From positions 1 through 26,779 of the forward strand of contig CAMLCW010000022.1 of the NCBI GenBank assembly GCA_946478645.1: a stretch of DNA of 26,779 bases, given 5' to 3'. Shown one piece after another: positions 5,926 through 13,358 of this stretch (position 1 is the stretch's first letter; every line of letters begins with the position of its first letter). The notes beneath the pieces were generated by a model. The model was not told the origin of the DNA, did not search any database, and worked only from the letters and a program-made list of their open reading frames with translations. The position numbers and the translations under genes are program-made. This stretch comes from an uncultured Variovorax sp. (GTDB taxonomy: Bacteria; Pseudomonadota; Gammaproteobacteria; Burkholderiales; Burkholderiaceae).

Positions 5926-7295
5926 GGCTCGCGCGGCTCATTTGGCGGCATCTTGCCGTGCCGTCGCTGGTGCGGCGCGGCACCGCAGCGACGCTGCTGG
6001 TGCTGCTGCTGATCTGGGGCGTGCTGCTGGGCTACATGTACCTCGAGAACCGCAGGTACCTGGCCGAGGCGCCGGGGCTGCAGCAGTTCGGCGACGCGCT
6101 GCTCGTCGCGCTGGAGGAAACGCCGGACCCGGCACAGGCGCGCGTGGTGATGACCGCCACCGAGCGCTGGACCGCCATACGCCGCACCCAGGACAGGCGC
6201 CTGGGCGGCACTGTGCTCTACGAGCTGCGCGACCGCGGCGGCGCCCGGGTGTACGCGTCCAGCGCCTGGCCGTGGCCCGCCGCCACGCCGCCGGACGACC
6301 GCTGGACCGAGCACTACTGGCGATACGACGGCACGGGTGCGCACTGGCACCTGCAGGTCTTGAACCCGCGCCGCACGCGCGGCGCATGGCTCAGCTACAA
6401 CGCCCGCACCATCGTTCCCTATCTGCTGGTCGCGTTCCCATTCGTGCTGCTCGCGGTTTGGCTCACGGTGCGCGCCAGCCTGCGGCCGCTCCAGCAGCTG
6501 GCGCAGCGCATCGAAGCGCGCGCGAGCGACGACCTGAGCGCGGTCGGCGTGCCGGCGCGCTACCGCGAGCTCCGGCCGCTGGTGCAGGCGCTCGATGCCT
6601 TGCTGCTGCGCGTGCGCGGCACGGTGGCGCGCGAGCGTGCCTTCGTGCAGGACGCGGCCCATGAGATCCGCACGCCGCTGGCCGTGATCAGCGCGCAGGC
6701 CCATGTGCTGGCACAGGCTCGCGAGCCGGCCGAGCGCGCCATCGCCGAAATGCAACTGAACCAGGCCATCGCGCGCACCTCGCACCTGGCGCGGCAACTG
6801 CTCGAACTCGCCGCGCTGGACCGCCCCGGCGCGCCGAGCGCCAGCCGCATCGACCTGGCGCACTGGCTGCGCACGCTGCTCGGGCCGGCCGCCCAGGCGG
6901 CCCTGCGCGAAGGCCGCGAGCTGTCGCTGGACGCGCCCGACACCCTGCCCTGGACCGTCGAGCTCGGCACACTGGAGTCGATCGTGCAGAACCTGGTCGA
7001 CAACGCACTGCGCCACGGCGTGCCCGGCAGTGTGGTGGCCGTGGCCCTTTGCGAAGCCGAAGGCCGGCTGCAGTTCGATGTGCGCGACGACGGCCCCGGG
7101 ATCGCGGCGCCCGAGCGCGACAAGGTCTTCGAGCGCTTCCACCGCGGCAGCGCGCCGCGCGCGAACGGCGCCGGCCTCGGGCTTGCGATCGTCCGCCAGG
7201 CCGCCGCGCGCCTCGGCGGCAGCGTCGAGATCGTGGAGGGCCTGCTGGGGCGCGGCGTCGGTTTCCGCGTGCGCCTGCCGCGGCCCCGCGGATAG
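5922..7295 (+). CDS. Sensor histidine kinase, partner of the adjacent response regulator
   Basis: This 457-residue membrane kinase has two transmembrane segments, about 22-41 and 164-186. They enclose a periplasmic domain of about 120 residues that is rich in Trp and His near its end. A HAMP-like linker follows, then the dimerisation/phosphoacceptor helix with His247 in DAAHEIRTPLAVIS. The ATPase domain has an N box with Asn361 (QNLVDNALRHG), G1 (DDGPGIA), F box (VFERFHRG) and G2 (NGAGLGLAIV). The layout is that of QseC/PmrB-like kinases. The start codon overlaps the regulator stop by four bases, so the two are translated together. The signal is not evident from sequence. Confidence 0.94.
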   Translation: MRLARLIWRHLAVPSLVRRGTAATLLVLLLIWGVLLGYMYLENRRYLAEAPGLQQFGDALLVALEETPDPAQARVVMTATERWTAIRRTQDRRLGGTVLYELRDRGGARVYASSAWPWPAATPPDDRWTEHYWRYDGTGAHWHLQVLNPRRTRGAWLSYNARTIVPYLLVAFPFVLLAVWLTVRASLRPLQQLAQRIEARASDDLSAVGVPARYRELRPLVQALDALLLRVRGTVARERAFVQDAAHEIRTPLAVISAQAHVLAQAREPAERAIAEMQLNQAIARTSHLARQLLELAALDRPGAPSASRIDLAHWLRTLLGPAAQAALREGRELSLDAPDTLPWTVELGTLESIVQNLVDNALRHGVPGSVVAVALCEAEGRLQFDVRDDGPGIAAPERDKVFERFHRGSAPRANGAGLGLAIVRQAAARLGGSVEIVEGLLGRGVGFRVRLPRPRG

Positions 7296-7304
7296 CATGG
7301 CGCC

Positions 7305-7628
7305 ATGAGCAGCCTCAACGTCCCCTGCCGCCAATGCGGCGCCTGCTGCGCCGCCTACCGCGTCGACTTCAGCGTGCATGAGCTCGACGAGAACGGCGGC
7401 ACGGTGCCGGCCGGGCTCGCGGTCGACGTCAACGACGCGATCGCCCGCATGCGCGGCACCGACCACGCACGGCCGCGCTGCGCCGCGCTCACCGGCCGGA
7501 TCGGCGAGGCCGTGGGCTGCGGCATCTACGAATGGCGCCCCAACCCCTGCCACGAGCTCGCAGCCGGCAGCGACGCCTGCGAGCGGGCCCGGGCGCGGCA
7601 TGGGCTGCCGGCGCTCGAAGGCGCCTGA
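7305..7628 (+). CDS. YkgJ family CxxCxxCC zinc/iron-chelating-type protein
   Basis: This 107-residue soluble protein has an N-terminal cysteine cluster, C8-x2-C11-x2-C14-C15, and further cysteines at 59, 72, 82 and 92. This is the arrangement of the YkgJ/UPF0153 family, thought to bind zinc or an Fe-S cluster. The sequence around the last cysteines (GCGIYEWRPNPCHEL) is also typical: homologues have Y-x-x-RP-x-x-C there. The biochemical role is unknown. The gene starts nine bases after the kinase stop, so it may be read from the same transcript. No good ribosome binding site precedes the ATG. A functional tie to the two-component system is not shown by the sequence. Confidence 0.88.
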   Translation: MSSLNVPCRQCGACCAAYRVDFSVHELDENGGTVPAGLAVDVNDAIARMRGTDHARPRCAALTGRIGEAVGCGIYEWRPNPCHELAAGSDACERARARHGLPALEGA

Positions 7629-7702
7629 AGCCATCCACTTCGTCACCGGTGTGTTGGAAATAACCGACACCACGACCGCGCGCCCGGCGCTACCTTCGCG
7701 CC

Positions 7703-8371
7703 ATGCGCTCTCTGCAACCCCAACCCCGCGTCTGGGACATCTCGCCACCAGTCCATGAAGGCACGCCGGTGTTCCCCGGCGACACGCCCTACCGGCAGCG
7801 CTGGGCGGCCACCATTTCGCCCGGCTGCCCCGTCAACGTGAGCGAGATCACGCTCTCGCCCCACGTCGGCGCGCATGCCGACGCACCGCTGCACTACGAC
7901 CCCGAAGGCCTGCCCATCGGGCTGGTCGACCTCGCGCCTTTTCTCGGGCCCTGCCGCGTCATCCATGCCATTGCCAAGGGGCCGCTGGTCGAATGGGCGC
8001 ACATCGCGCATGCGGTCGACAGCCAGTTGCCGCCGCGCGTGCTGGTGCGCACCTATGCGGCCATGCCGGTGGACCGCTGGGACCCGTGGCTCGCGGCCTA
8101 TGCGCCCGACACGGTCGAGCGCCTCGCGGCGATGGGTGTGAAGCTCATCGGCATCGACACCGCGAGCATCGACCCGGCCGACAGCAAGACGCTCGACAGC
8201 CACCAGCGCATCCGCCAGCTCGACATGCGCGTGCTCGAGAACCTCGTGCTCGACGATGTGCCCGAGGGCGACTACGAACTCATCGCGCTGCCGCTCAAGC
8301 TGGTGAGCGCCGATGCCTCTCCCGTTCGCGCCGTGCTGCGCGACCTTTCCCCGCCGACATCCCATCCATGA
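7703..8371 (+). CDS. kynB: Kynurenine formamidase (arylformamidase), cyclase family
   Basis: This 222-residue metal-dependent hydrolase would convert N-formylkynurenine to kynurenine and formate. The metal-binding signature of KynB/cyclase proteins is visible in [14 protein letters not shown], with His54, His58, Asp60 and His64. The N-terminal [19 protein letters not shown] and the later [20 protein letters not shown] are characteristic of bacterial KynB. No Shine-Dalgarno is evident, and TACCTT (7691-7696) ends six bases before the ATG, so the transcript may be leaderless or very short-leadered. It is the first gene of kynB-kynU-kynA, whose stop and start codons overlap as ATGA at both junctions. 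No KynR-like regulator is encoded beside it. Confidence 0.94.
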   Translation: MRSLQPQPRVWDISPPVHEGTPVFPGDTPYRQRWAATISPGCPVNVSEITLSPHVGAHADAPLHYDPEGLPIGLVDLAPFLGPCRVIHAIAKGPLVEWAHIAHAVDSQLPPRVLVRTYAAMPVDRWDPWLAAYAPDTVERLAAMGVKLIGIDTASIDPADSKTLDSHQRIRQLDMRVLENLVLDDVPEGDYELIALPLKLVSADASPVRAVLRDLSPPTSHP

Positions 8372-9672
8372 CCACCCTCGAAGACTGCCGCGCGCTCGAC
8401 GCGCAAGACCCGCTCGGCGCGCTGCGCGACCAATTCATCCTGCCCGACGGCGTGATCTACCTCGACGGCAACTCGCTCGGCGTGCTGCCGAAGGCGGCAC
8501 CGGCACGCATCGCCGAAGTCGTGGCCGCCGAATGGGGCCAGGGCCTGATCCGCTCCTGGAACACGGCCGGCTGGTTCGACCTGCCGCAGCGCCTGGGCGA
8601 CAAGGTGGCACGGCTGATCGGCGCCGCGCCCGGCGAAGTGGTGTGCACCGACAGCACGTCGGTCAACCTCTACAAGGTGCTGTTCGCCGCGCTCTCGCAG
8701 CAGAAGCAGCATGCCGGCCGCAAGTTGGTGGTGAGCGAGCGCAGCAACTTCCCGACCGACCTCTACATCGCCGAATCGCTGTGCCGCGAACGCGGCTTCA
8801 CGCTCAAGCTCGTCGACGAGGGCGAGCTGCCCGCCGTGCTGACCGATGAAGTCGCCGTGCTGATGCTCACGCACGTCAACTACCGCACCGGTGCGATGCA
8901 CGACATGAAGGCCGTCACCGCGGCCGCGCATGCGGTCGGCGCGCTGACCGTCTGGGACCTGGCCCACAGCGCGGGCGCGGTGCCGGTCGCGCTCAACGAC
9001 AGTCAGGCCGACTACGCGATCGGCTGCGGCTACAAGTACCTGAACGGCGGCCCCGGTGCGCCGGCGTTCGTGTGGGTGCACACCCGGCACGCAGGCCAGT
9101 TCGAGCAGCCGCTCGCGGGCTGGTGGGGCCATGCGGCGCCGTTCGAGTTCACGCCGCACTACCGGCCGGCGCCCGGCGTGGGCCGCTACCTTTGCGGCAC
9201 GCAGCCGATCATTGCGCTCGCGGGGCTCGAATGCGGCATCGACACCGTGCTCGCAGCCGAAGCCTTCGACAACGGCCGGGGCGGCATGGCGGCCCTGCGC
9301 GCCAAGTCGCTCGCGCTGACCGATCTGTTCATCGCGCTGGTCGAGGCGCGCTGCGCAGGCCACGGGCTCTCGCTCGTCACGCCGCGCGAGCCCGCGCGCC
9401 GCGGCTCGCAGGTCTGCCTGAGCCGCACGGACCCACAAGACCCGCGGGGCGGCTCGGGTGCCTACGCGATCGTGCAGGCACTGATCGCGCGCGGCGTGAT
9501 CGGCGACTTCCGGGCCGGCGATTCGCAGATGCCCGACATCCTGCGCTTCGGCTTCACGCCGCTCTACGTTGGCTTCGAGGATGTGTGGAATGCGGTGGAG
9601 CACCTTGTGCAGGTGCTCGAGACGGGCGAATGGCGGCGCGCCGAGTTCAACCAGAAGAATGCAGTGACATGA
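8368..9672 (+). CDS. kynU: Kynureninase
   Basis: This 434-residue PLP enzyme would cleave kynurenine to anthranilate and alanine. Features include [18 protein letters not shown] near residue 31, the phosphate-binding [12 protein letters not shown] (94-105), NFPTDLY (127-133), Asp197 in [13 protein letters not shown], and the Schiff-base Lys223 in [16 protein letters not shown]. These are the family hallmarks, and the length is close to the usual 410-430. The ATG overlaps the kynB stop (ATGA) and the TGA overlaps the kynA start (ATGA), so all three proteins are probably translated together. The frame is open upstream into kynB, but family similarity begins at this ATG. Confidence 0.96.
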   Translation: MTTLEDCRALDAQDPLGALRDQFILPDGVIYLDGNSLGVLPKAAPARIAEVVAAEWGQGLIRSWNTAGWFDLPQRLGDKVARLIGAAPGEVVCTDSTSVNLYKVLFAALSQQKQHAGRKLVVSERSNFPTDLYIAESLCRERGFTLKLVDEGELPAVLTDEVAVLMLTHVNYRTGAMHDMKAVTAAAHAVGALTVWDLAHSAGAVPVALNDSQADYAIGCGYKYLNGGPGAPAFVWVHTRHAGQFEQPLAGWWGHAAPFEFTPHYRPAPGVGRYLCGTQPIIALAGLECGIDTVLAAEAFDNGRGGMAALRAKSLALTDLFIALVEARCAGHGLSLVTPREPARRGSQVCLSRTDPQDPRGGSGAYAIVQALIARGVIGDFRAGDSQMPDILRFGFTPLYVGFEDVWNAVEHLVQVLETGEWRRAEFNQKNAVT

Positions 9673-10529
9673 GCACCGGGAAGCCCCTGCCGAACACGCC
9701 CGAGCACATCGTGCGGGAAGAAGGCGCGCAGCTCGACTTCAGCAAGTCGATGAGCTACGGCGACTACCTGCACCTCGACGAGATCCTCAACGCGCAGCAT
9801 CCGCTCTCGCCCGCGCACGACGAGATGCTGTTCATCGTGCAGCACCAGACCAGCGAGCTCTGGATGAAGCTCATGTTGCACGAACTGCGCGCAGCCACGG
9901 CCTGCATCGCCAGCGAGAAGCTCTCTGACGCCTTCAAGATGCTCGCGCGCGTGAGCCGGATCATGGAACAGCTCGTGAGCGCATGGACCGTGCTCTCGAC
10001 CATGACGCCGCCCGAGTACACGGCCATGCGCCCTTACCTCGCGAATTCGAGCGGCTTCCAGAGCGCGCAGTACCGCTGCATCGAATTCGCGCTCGGCAAC
10101 AAGAACGCGGCGATGCTCAAGCCCCATGCGCACCGCCCCGATCTGCTGGCACAGGTCGATGCCGCCTACCGCTCGCCATCGCTCTATGACGAATCGCTGC
10201 GCCTGCTGGCGCGCCACGGACTGCCGGTGCCCGCCGACAAGCTCGAGCGCGACTGGACGCAGCCCTACGAGGCGAGCGACGGCGTCGAGGCGGCATGGCT
10301 CACGGTGTACCGCGATCCGCATGCGCACTGGGACCTCTACCAGCTCGGCGAGAAGCTCACCGACCTGGAAGACGCCTTCCGGCTCTGGCGCTTCCGCCAC
10401 GTGACGACGGTCGAGCGCGTGATCGGGTTCAAGCGCGGCACGGGCGGCACGGGCGGCGTGAGCTACCTGCGCAAGATGCTCGACGTGGTGCTGTTCCCGG
10501 AGATCTGGAAGCTGCGCACGGATCTGTAG
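9669..10529 (+). CDS. kynA: Tryptophan 2,3-dioxygenase
   Basis: This 286-residue haem enzyme opens the indole ring of L-tryptophan to give N-formylkynurenine, the first step of the kynurenine route. Compared from memory with the Xanthomonas campestris enzyme, the active-site residues line up with a constant shift of four: Phe55, His59, Tyr117, Arg121, the haem-ligand His244 and Thr258 in KRGTGGTGG. The sequence [19 protein letters not shown] (55-73) is diagnostic. It is the last gene of the operon although it acts first in the pathway, and it overlaps kynU by four bases. The three genes together degrade tryptophan to anthranilate, alanine and formate. No terminator is visible after the stop. 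Confidence 0.97.
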   Translation: MSTGKPLPNTPEHIVREEGAQLDFSKSMSYGDYLHLDEILNAQHPLSPAHDEMLFIVQHQTSELWMKLMLHELRAATACIASEKLSDAFKMLARVSRIMEQLVSAWTVLSTMTPPEYTAMRPYLANSSGFQSAQYRCIEFALGNKNAAMLKPHAHRPDLLAQVDAAYRSPSLYDESLRLLARHGLPVPADKLERDWTQPYEASDGVEAAWLTVYRDPHAHWDLYQLGEKLTDLEDAFRLWRFRHVTTVERVIGFKRGTGGTGGVSYLRKMLDVVLFPEIWKLRTDL

Positions 10530-10577
10530 GACGCCCGGCGACGCGCTACATTGGCAGGCACCTCACGGAGACCTGCC

Positions 10578-11837
10578 ATGCACCCAGACGACATCCGGTT
10601 TTCTCCCGACGAGCACGCCACGTTGCGCAAGCATGGCGTGGTGCTGTTCGCGGACCGCGTGATCTTCGACGCGCAGCCGCCGATGCCCGCGCCGCGCATC
10701 GCCGAGATCGAGGCCCTGTGCGCCGGGCCGCTGCCCGAGTCACTCACCGCACTCTGGCGGCTGACCGCGGGCGGGCGCCTCGACTACGACCTCTCGCTGC
10801 CGATGAACGGCAACATCGAGGCCGTGAGCTGGTCGGAGCTGTTCTGGGACGGCAGCGACGGCTACCACGACCTGCAGGGCTGGATCGCGCACGAGCAGGA
10901 GATTGCCGAGGAAGCCGCCGGCGACGAAGGCCGCAGCTGGAGCGGCAAGCTCACGCACCTGCCGTTCGGCGGCTTCGAGTACCTCGACCGGGTGTATGTG
11001 GTGGTGGAGCCCGGCGAGGCGCACGGCAACGTCGTCGCGTGGAAGCACGGACTGCCGCCCGCCTGGACGCATGCGCTGCACGAGGACGGCGTCAGCACCA
11101 TCGCGCCCGACCTGCGCGGCGCCTTCGCGGCGCTGCACCTCGACGAGGATCCGCTCGCGCCCGCCGGCGACTATTTTTCGGGCCAGGAACTGCTCGAATA
11201 CCTCGACCACCGGCACGAGGAACACGGCCTCGACATCGACCTGATGGACAAGCTCGTGGCTTTCTACCGCCGCGCGATGCTCGACTGGCGCACGCCGCTC
11301 GCGGACGGCACGCTGCGCCACCAGCCGGCAACCGCGCGCGCGGCACTGCGCCACGCCATCGCCACCGACGACGCCGGGCTGGTGGCCGAGCTCGCGGCCG
11401 CCGGCGTGAGCTTCCAGGGGCCGCAGCAGGGCAGCGCGCTCGCCACCGACGTGGCGATCGGCCAGGGCGCGTACGCAGCCGCCATGGCATTGGTGCGTGC
11501 GGGCGCGCCGGTGGCGCGCGAGGCGCTGGCCAACATCGACGGCCAGATCTCGCCCGAGCTCACGGGCGCCCTGCTCGCGAACGGTGCCGAGCCCGGGGTG
11601 GCCGCGATCGTCCAGTGCGCGGCCTGCGGCGCGCCCGCAAGCGCGCACCTGATTGCAGATGCCTGCGCCAGCGCGGGCATCGACGTGCCGGCCGCGTTTG
11701 CGCTCGAACGCGAAGCCACGCTGGGCGAACTCAAGGCCACGCTGCTCGAGGTGCGCGGGGGCAGCCACAGCCACTACCTCGGGCTCGAGGGCCTCGCCGA
11801 GCGCATCGAACACCTGCAGGCGTTCAGGCTCGATTGA
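10578..11837 (+). CDS. SMI1/KNR4 (SUKH)-like protein with an ankyrin-like C-terminal region
   Basis: This 419-residue protein has no signal peptide or membrane segment. Residues about 38-190 resemble the SMI1/KNR4 (SUKH) fold: an acidic helix, LPESLTALWRLTAGGRLDYDLSLP, WSELFW, and a later hydrophobic GGFEYLDRVYVVVEPGEAHGNVVAWKHG. A helical linker follows, then helix pairs resembling ankyrin repeats at about 253-350, such as ATARAALRHAIATDDAGLVAELAAAGVSF and AAAMALVRAGAPVAREAL. SUKH and ankyrin proteins both occur as immunity factors in bacterial toxin systems, but no toxin gene is nearby, so that role would be speculation. The ATG follows ACGGAG by seven bases, and TACATT (10548-10553) could be a -10. 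The gene starts 48 bases after kynA. The coding call is firm; the family call is moderate. Confidence 0.85.
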   Translation: MHPDDIRFSPDEHATLRKHGVVLFADRVIFDAQPPMPAPRIAEIEALCAGPLPESLTALWRLTAGGRLDYDLSLPMNGNIEAVSWSELFWDGSDGYHDLQGWIAHEQEIAEEAAGDEGRSWSGKLTHLPFGGFEYLDRVYVVVEPGEAHGNVVAWKHGLPPAWTHALHEDGVSTIAPDLRGAFAALHLDEDPLAPAGDYFSGQELLEYLDHRHEEHGLDIDLMDKLVAFYRRAMLDWRTPLADGTLRHQPATARAALRHAIATDDAGLVAELAAAGVSFQGPQQGSALATDVAIGQGAYAAAMALVRAGAPVAREALANIDGQISPELTGALLANGAEPGVAAIVQCAACGAPASAHLIADACASAGIDVPAAFALEREATLGELKATLLEVRGGSHSHYLGLEGLAERIEHLQAFRLD

Positions 11838-11849
11838 GCCGGCCGGCGC

Positions 11850-13034
11850 TCAGCCCGCGTACAGCCAAGGCTGATCGAGCAGCCGCGCCCCGAGCAGCCG
11901 CATCGCGAGGTCGCGGCCGATGCGCGTGGCGCCGGTCGCGTGGAAGACCTGCCCGTTGCGCCGCGCGCGCGCCTGCACGCGCGCATTGCGCTGCCAGCGC
12001 GCCTCGGCATAGCGCGCGAAGGCGGCCGGCACGTCGGCCGCGGAACCCTCGCCGAGCGCATCGGCCAGCGCCACCGCATCCTCGATGGCCATGCCCGCAC
12101 CCTGCGCGAGGTACGGCACCATCGGATGCGCGGCATCGCCGACCAGTGCCACGCGTTCGTGCGCCATCTCGGCGGCCGAGCGAATGGCCGGGCGGTCGCT
12201 CAACGACCAGGCACGCCAGCCCGGCATTGCCTCGAGCAGCGCCTGCAGGCTGCGCGTGCTCGGTCCCGTGGCCTGCTGCAGCGCGGCCAGGCTGCTGGCC
12301 TGGTCCCAGTCGTGCGCGCTGCCCGCGGGGGCCGACTCGGCAATCACCACCACATTGAGCCAGGCGCCGCCGCGCACCGGATAGGCCACGGCATGCAGGT
12401 GCGGGCCGAGCCATACGTCGATGCGGTCGCGGCGCAGCGCCGCGGGGAGTTCGGCCTGCGCGATGAGCGCACGCCAGGCGGTGTGCCCGGTGACGCGCGG
12501 CGGCTCGGCGGCCGAGGGCGTGTCGAGCCGTTGCCGCGCGATGCTCCAGAGGCCGTCGGCGCCGACCAGCGCCTCGCCCTCCCAGGCCCTCGAACCGCTG
12601 GCCGAGATGCACACCAAATCTTCGCCGGCTTCCACGTCGGCGATGCGCGCGTCGGTCACCAGCATGCCGCAGGCCGTGGCACGCACCGCGTCGAGCAGCA
12701 GGCGATGGAGGTCGGCGCGGTGAACGCAGACGTAGGGCGCGCCATAACGGTGGCGCATCGCGGGGCCGAGCGGCAGCCGCGCGAGTTCGGCGCCGCTGCC
12801 GGCGCTGCGCACCGCCAGCATCGTGGGGCGCGCAGCGATGGCGTCGAGGTCGTCGGCCAGGCCGAGGCTTGCGAGCCGCCGCGTGACATTGGGGCCGAGC
12901 TGGATGCCGGCGCCGATCTCGCCGAACGCCGCCGCCTGCTCGAAGACGTCGACCCGGTGCCGGCCGCGCGACAGCGCCAGCGCGGCGGCCAGCCCCCCGA
13001 TGCCGCCGCCGGCGACGAGGATGTGCGCGGGCAT
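11850..13034 (-). CDS. Group A FAD-dependent monooxygenase (aromatic hydroxylase type)
   Basis: This 394-residue flavoprotein belongs to the PHBH/salicylate hydroxylase superfamily, which uses NAD(P)H and oxygen to hydroxylate aromatic rings. It shows the FAD dinucleotide-binding GGGIGG (9-14) with the ribose-binding Glu32, the DG motif in GADGLWS (158-164), and the GD motif in VALVGDAAHPMVPYLAQGAG with Asp300. It looks closest to salicylate 1-hydroxylase, 3-hydroxybenzoate 6-hydroxylase or 6-hydroxynicotinate monooxygenase, but the substrate cannot be read from the sequence. It lacks the C-terminal membrane helix of kynurenine 3-monooxygenase, so I do not call it KMO. The ATG lies five bases before the stop of the upstream feo-linked gene. 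The 3' end converges on the SMI1-like gene, 12 bases apart, with no clear terminator. Confidence 0.9.
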   Translation of the reverse strand: MPAHILVAGGGIGGLAAALALSRGRHRVDVFEQAAAFGEIGAGIQLGPNVTRRLASLGLADDLDAIAARPTMLAVRSAGSGAELARLPLGPAMRHRYGAPYVCVHRADLHRLLLDAVRATACGMLVTDARIADVEAGEDLVCISASGSRAWEGEALVGADGLWSIARQRLDTPSAAEPPRVTGHTAWRALIAQAELPAALRRDRIDVWLGPHLHAVAYPVRGGAWLNVVVIAESAPAGSAHDWDQASSLAALQQATGPSTRSLQALLEAMPGWRAWSLSDRPAIRSAAEMAHERVALVGDAAHPMVPYLAQGAGMAIEDAVALADALGEGSAADVPAAFARYAEARWQRNARVQARARRNGQVFHATGATRIGRDLAMRLLGARLLDQPWLYAG

Positions 13035-13039
13035 CGGCC

Positions 13040-13330
13040 TCAGCGGCTGGGATGCGTGTCGCGCAGGGGCTCGCCCGTTTTTTCAGCCGCGGCGCCGGGA
13101 CGCACCTTGGGCCCGCAGCTGCCGCAACTGTCGCAGGAACCGCAGCCCGAGGTCTTGGCCAGCGACGCGGCCAATGCGTCGGCGCGCTCGCGGTCGACCC
13201 AGCCCGCCCGGTGCGTGCCGGCGGCGAGCTTCTGCGCAGCGCTGCGGCGCCAGCCCGCGGGCATCCAGCGCCAGACCGCGTAGAACGCGGCGGCTGCGAC
13301 GATCAATCCGACGATCAGTTGCTGTGTCAT
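13040..13330 (-). CDS. FeoB-linked small cysteine-rich single-span membrane protein
   Basis: This 96-residue protein has one N-terminal transmembrane helix (about 5-22), a basic stretch (RRSAAQKLAAGTHRAG), and then four evenly spaced cysteines at 63, 66, 69 and 72 (SGCGSCDSCGSCGPK). It resembles the small cysteine-containing membrane proteins often found next to feoB (DUF6587 or FeoB-associated types), possibly in place of FeoC. The tail is likely cytosolic if the helix runs outside to inside, but the topology is not certain. The ribosome binding site AAGGGA precedes the ATG by about six bases. The start is 28 bases after the feoB stop, and the stop lies five bases before the monooxygenase start, so all are probably on one transcript. 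Metal or Fe-S binding is an inference from the cysteine spacing. Confidence 0.85.
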   Translation of the reverse strand: MTQQLIVGLIVAAAAFYAVWRWMPAGWRRSAAQKLAAGTHRAGWVDRERADALAASLAKTSGCGSCDSCGSCGPKVRPGAAAEKTGEPLRDTHPSR

Positions 13331-13358
13331 GTCCGTCCCTTCTTGCGAAGCCTGCTTT

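Noticed and set aside
7641..7670. Imperfect dyad GGTGT...ACACC before kynB as a KynR operator
   Set aside because: The arms are only five bases and far apart, the centre is asymmetric, and no KynR-like gene is nearby.
11850..13034. Kynurenine 3-monooxygenase, suggested by closeness to kynBUA
   Set aside because: It is on the opposite strand, belongs with the salicylate hydroxylase-like group, and lacks the C-terminal membrane-associated part typical of KMO.
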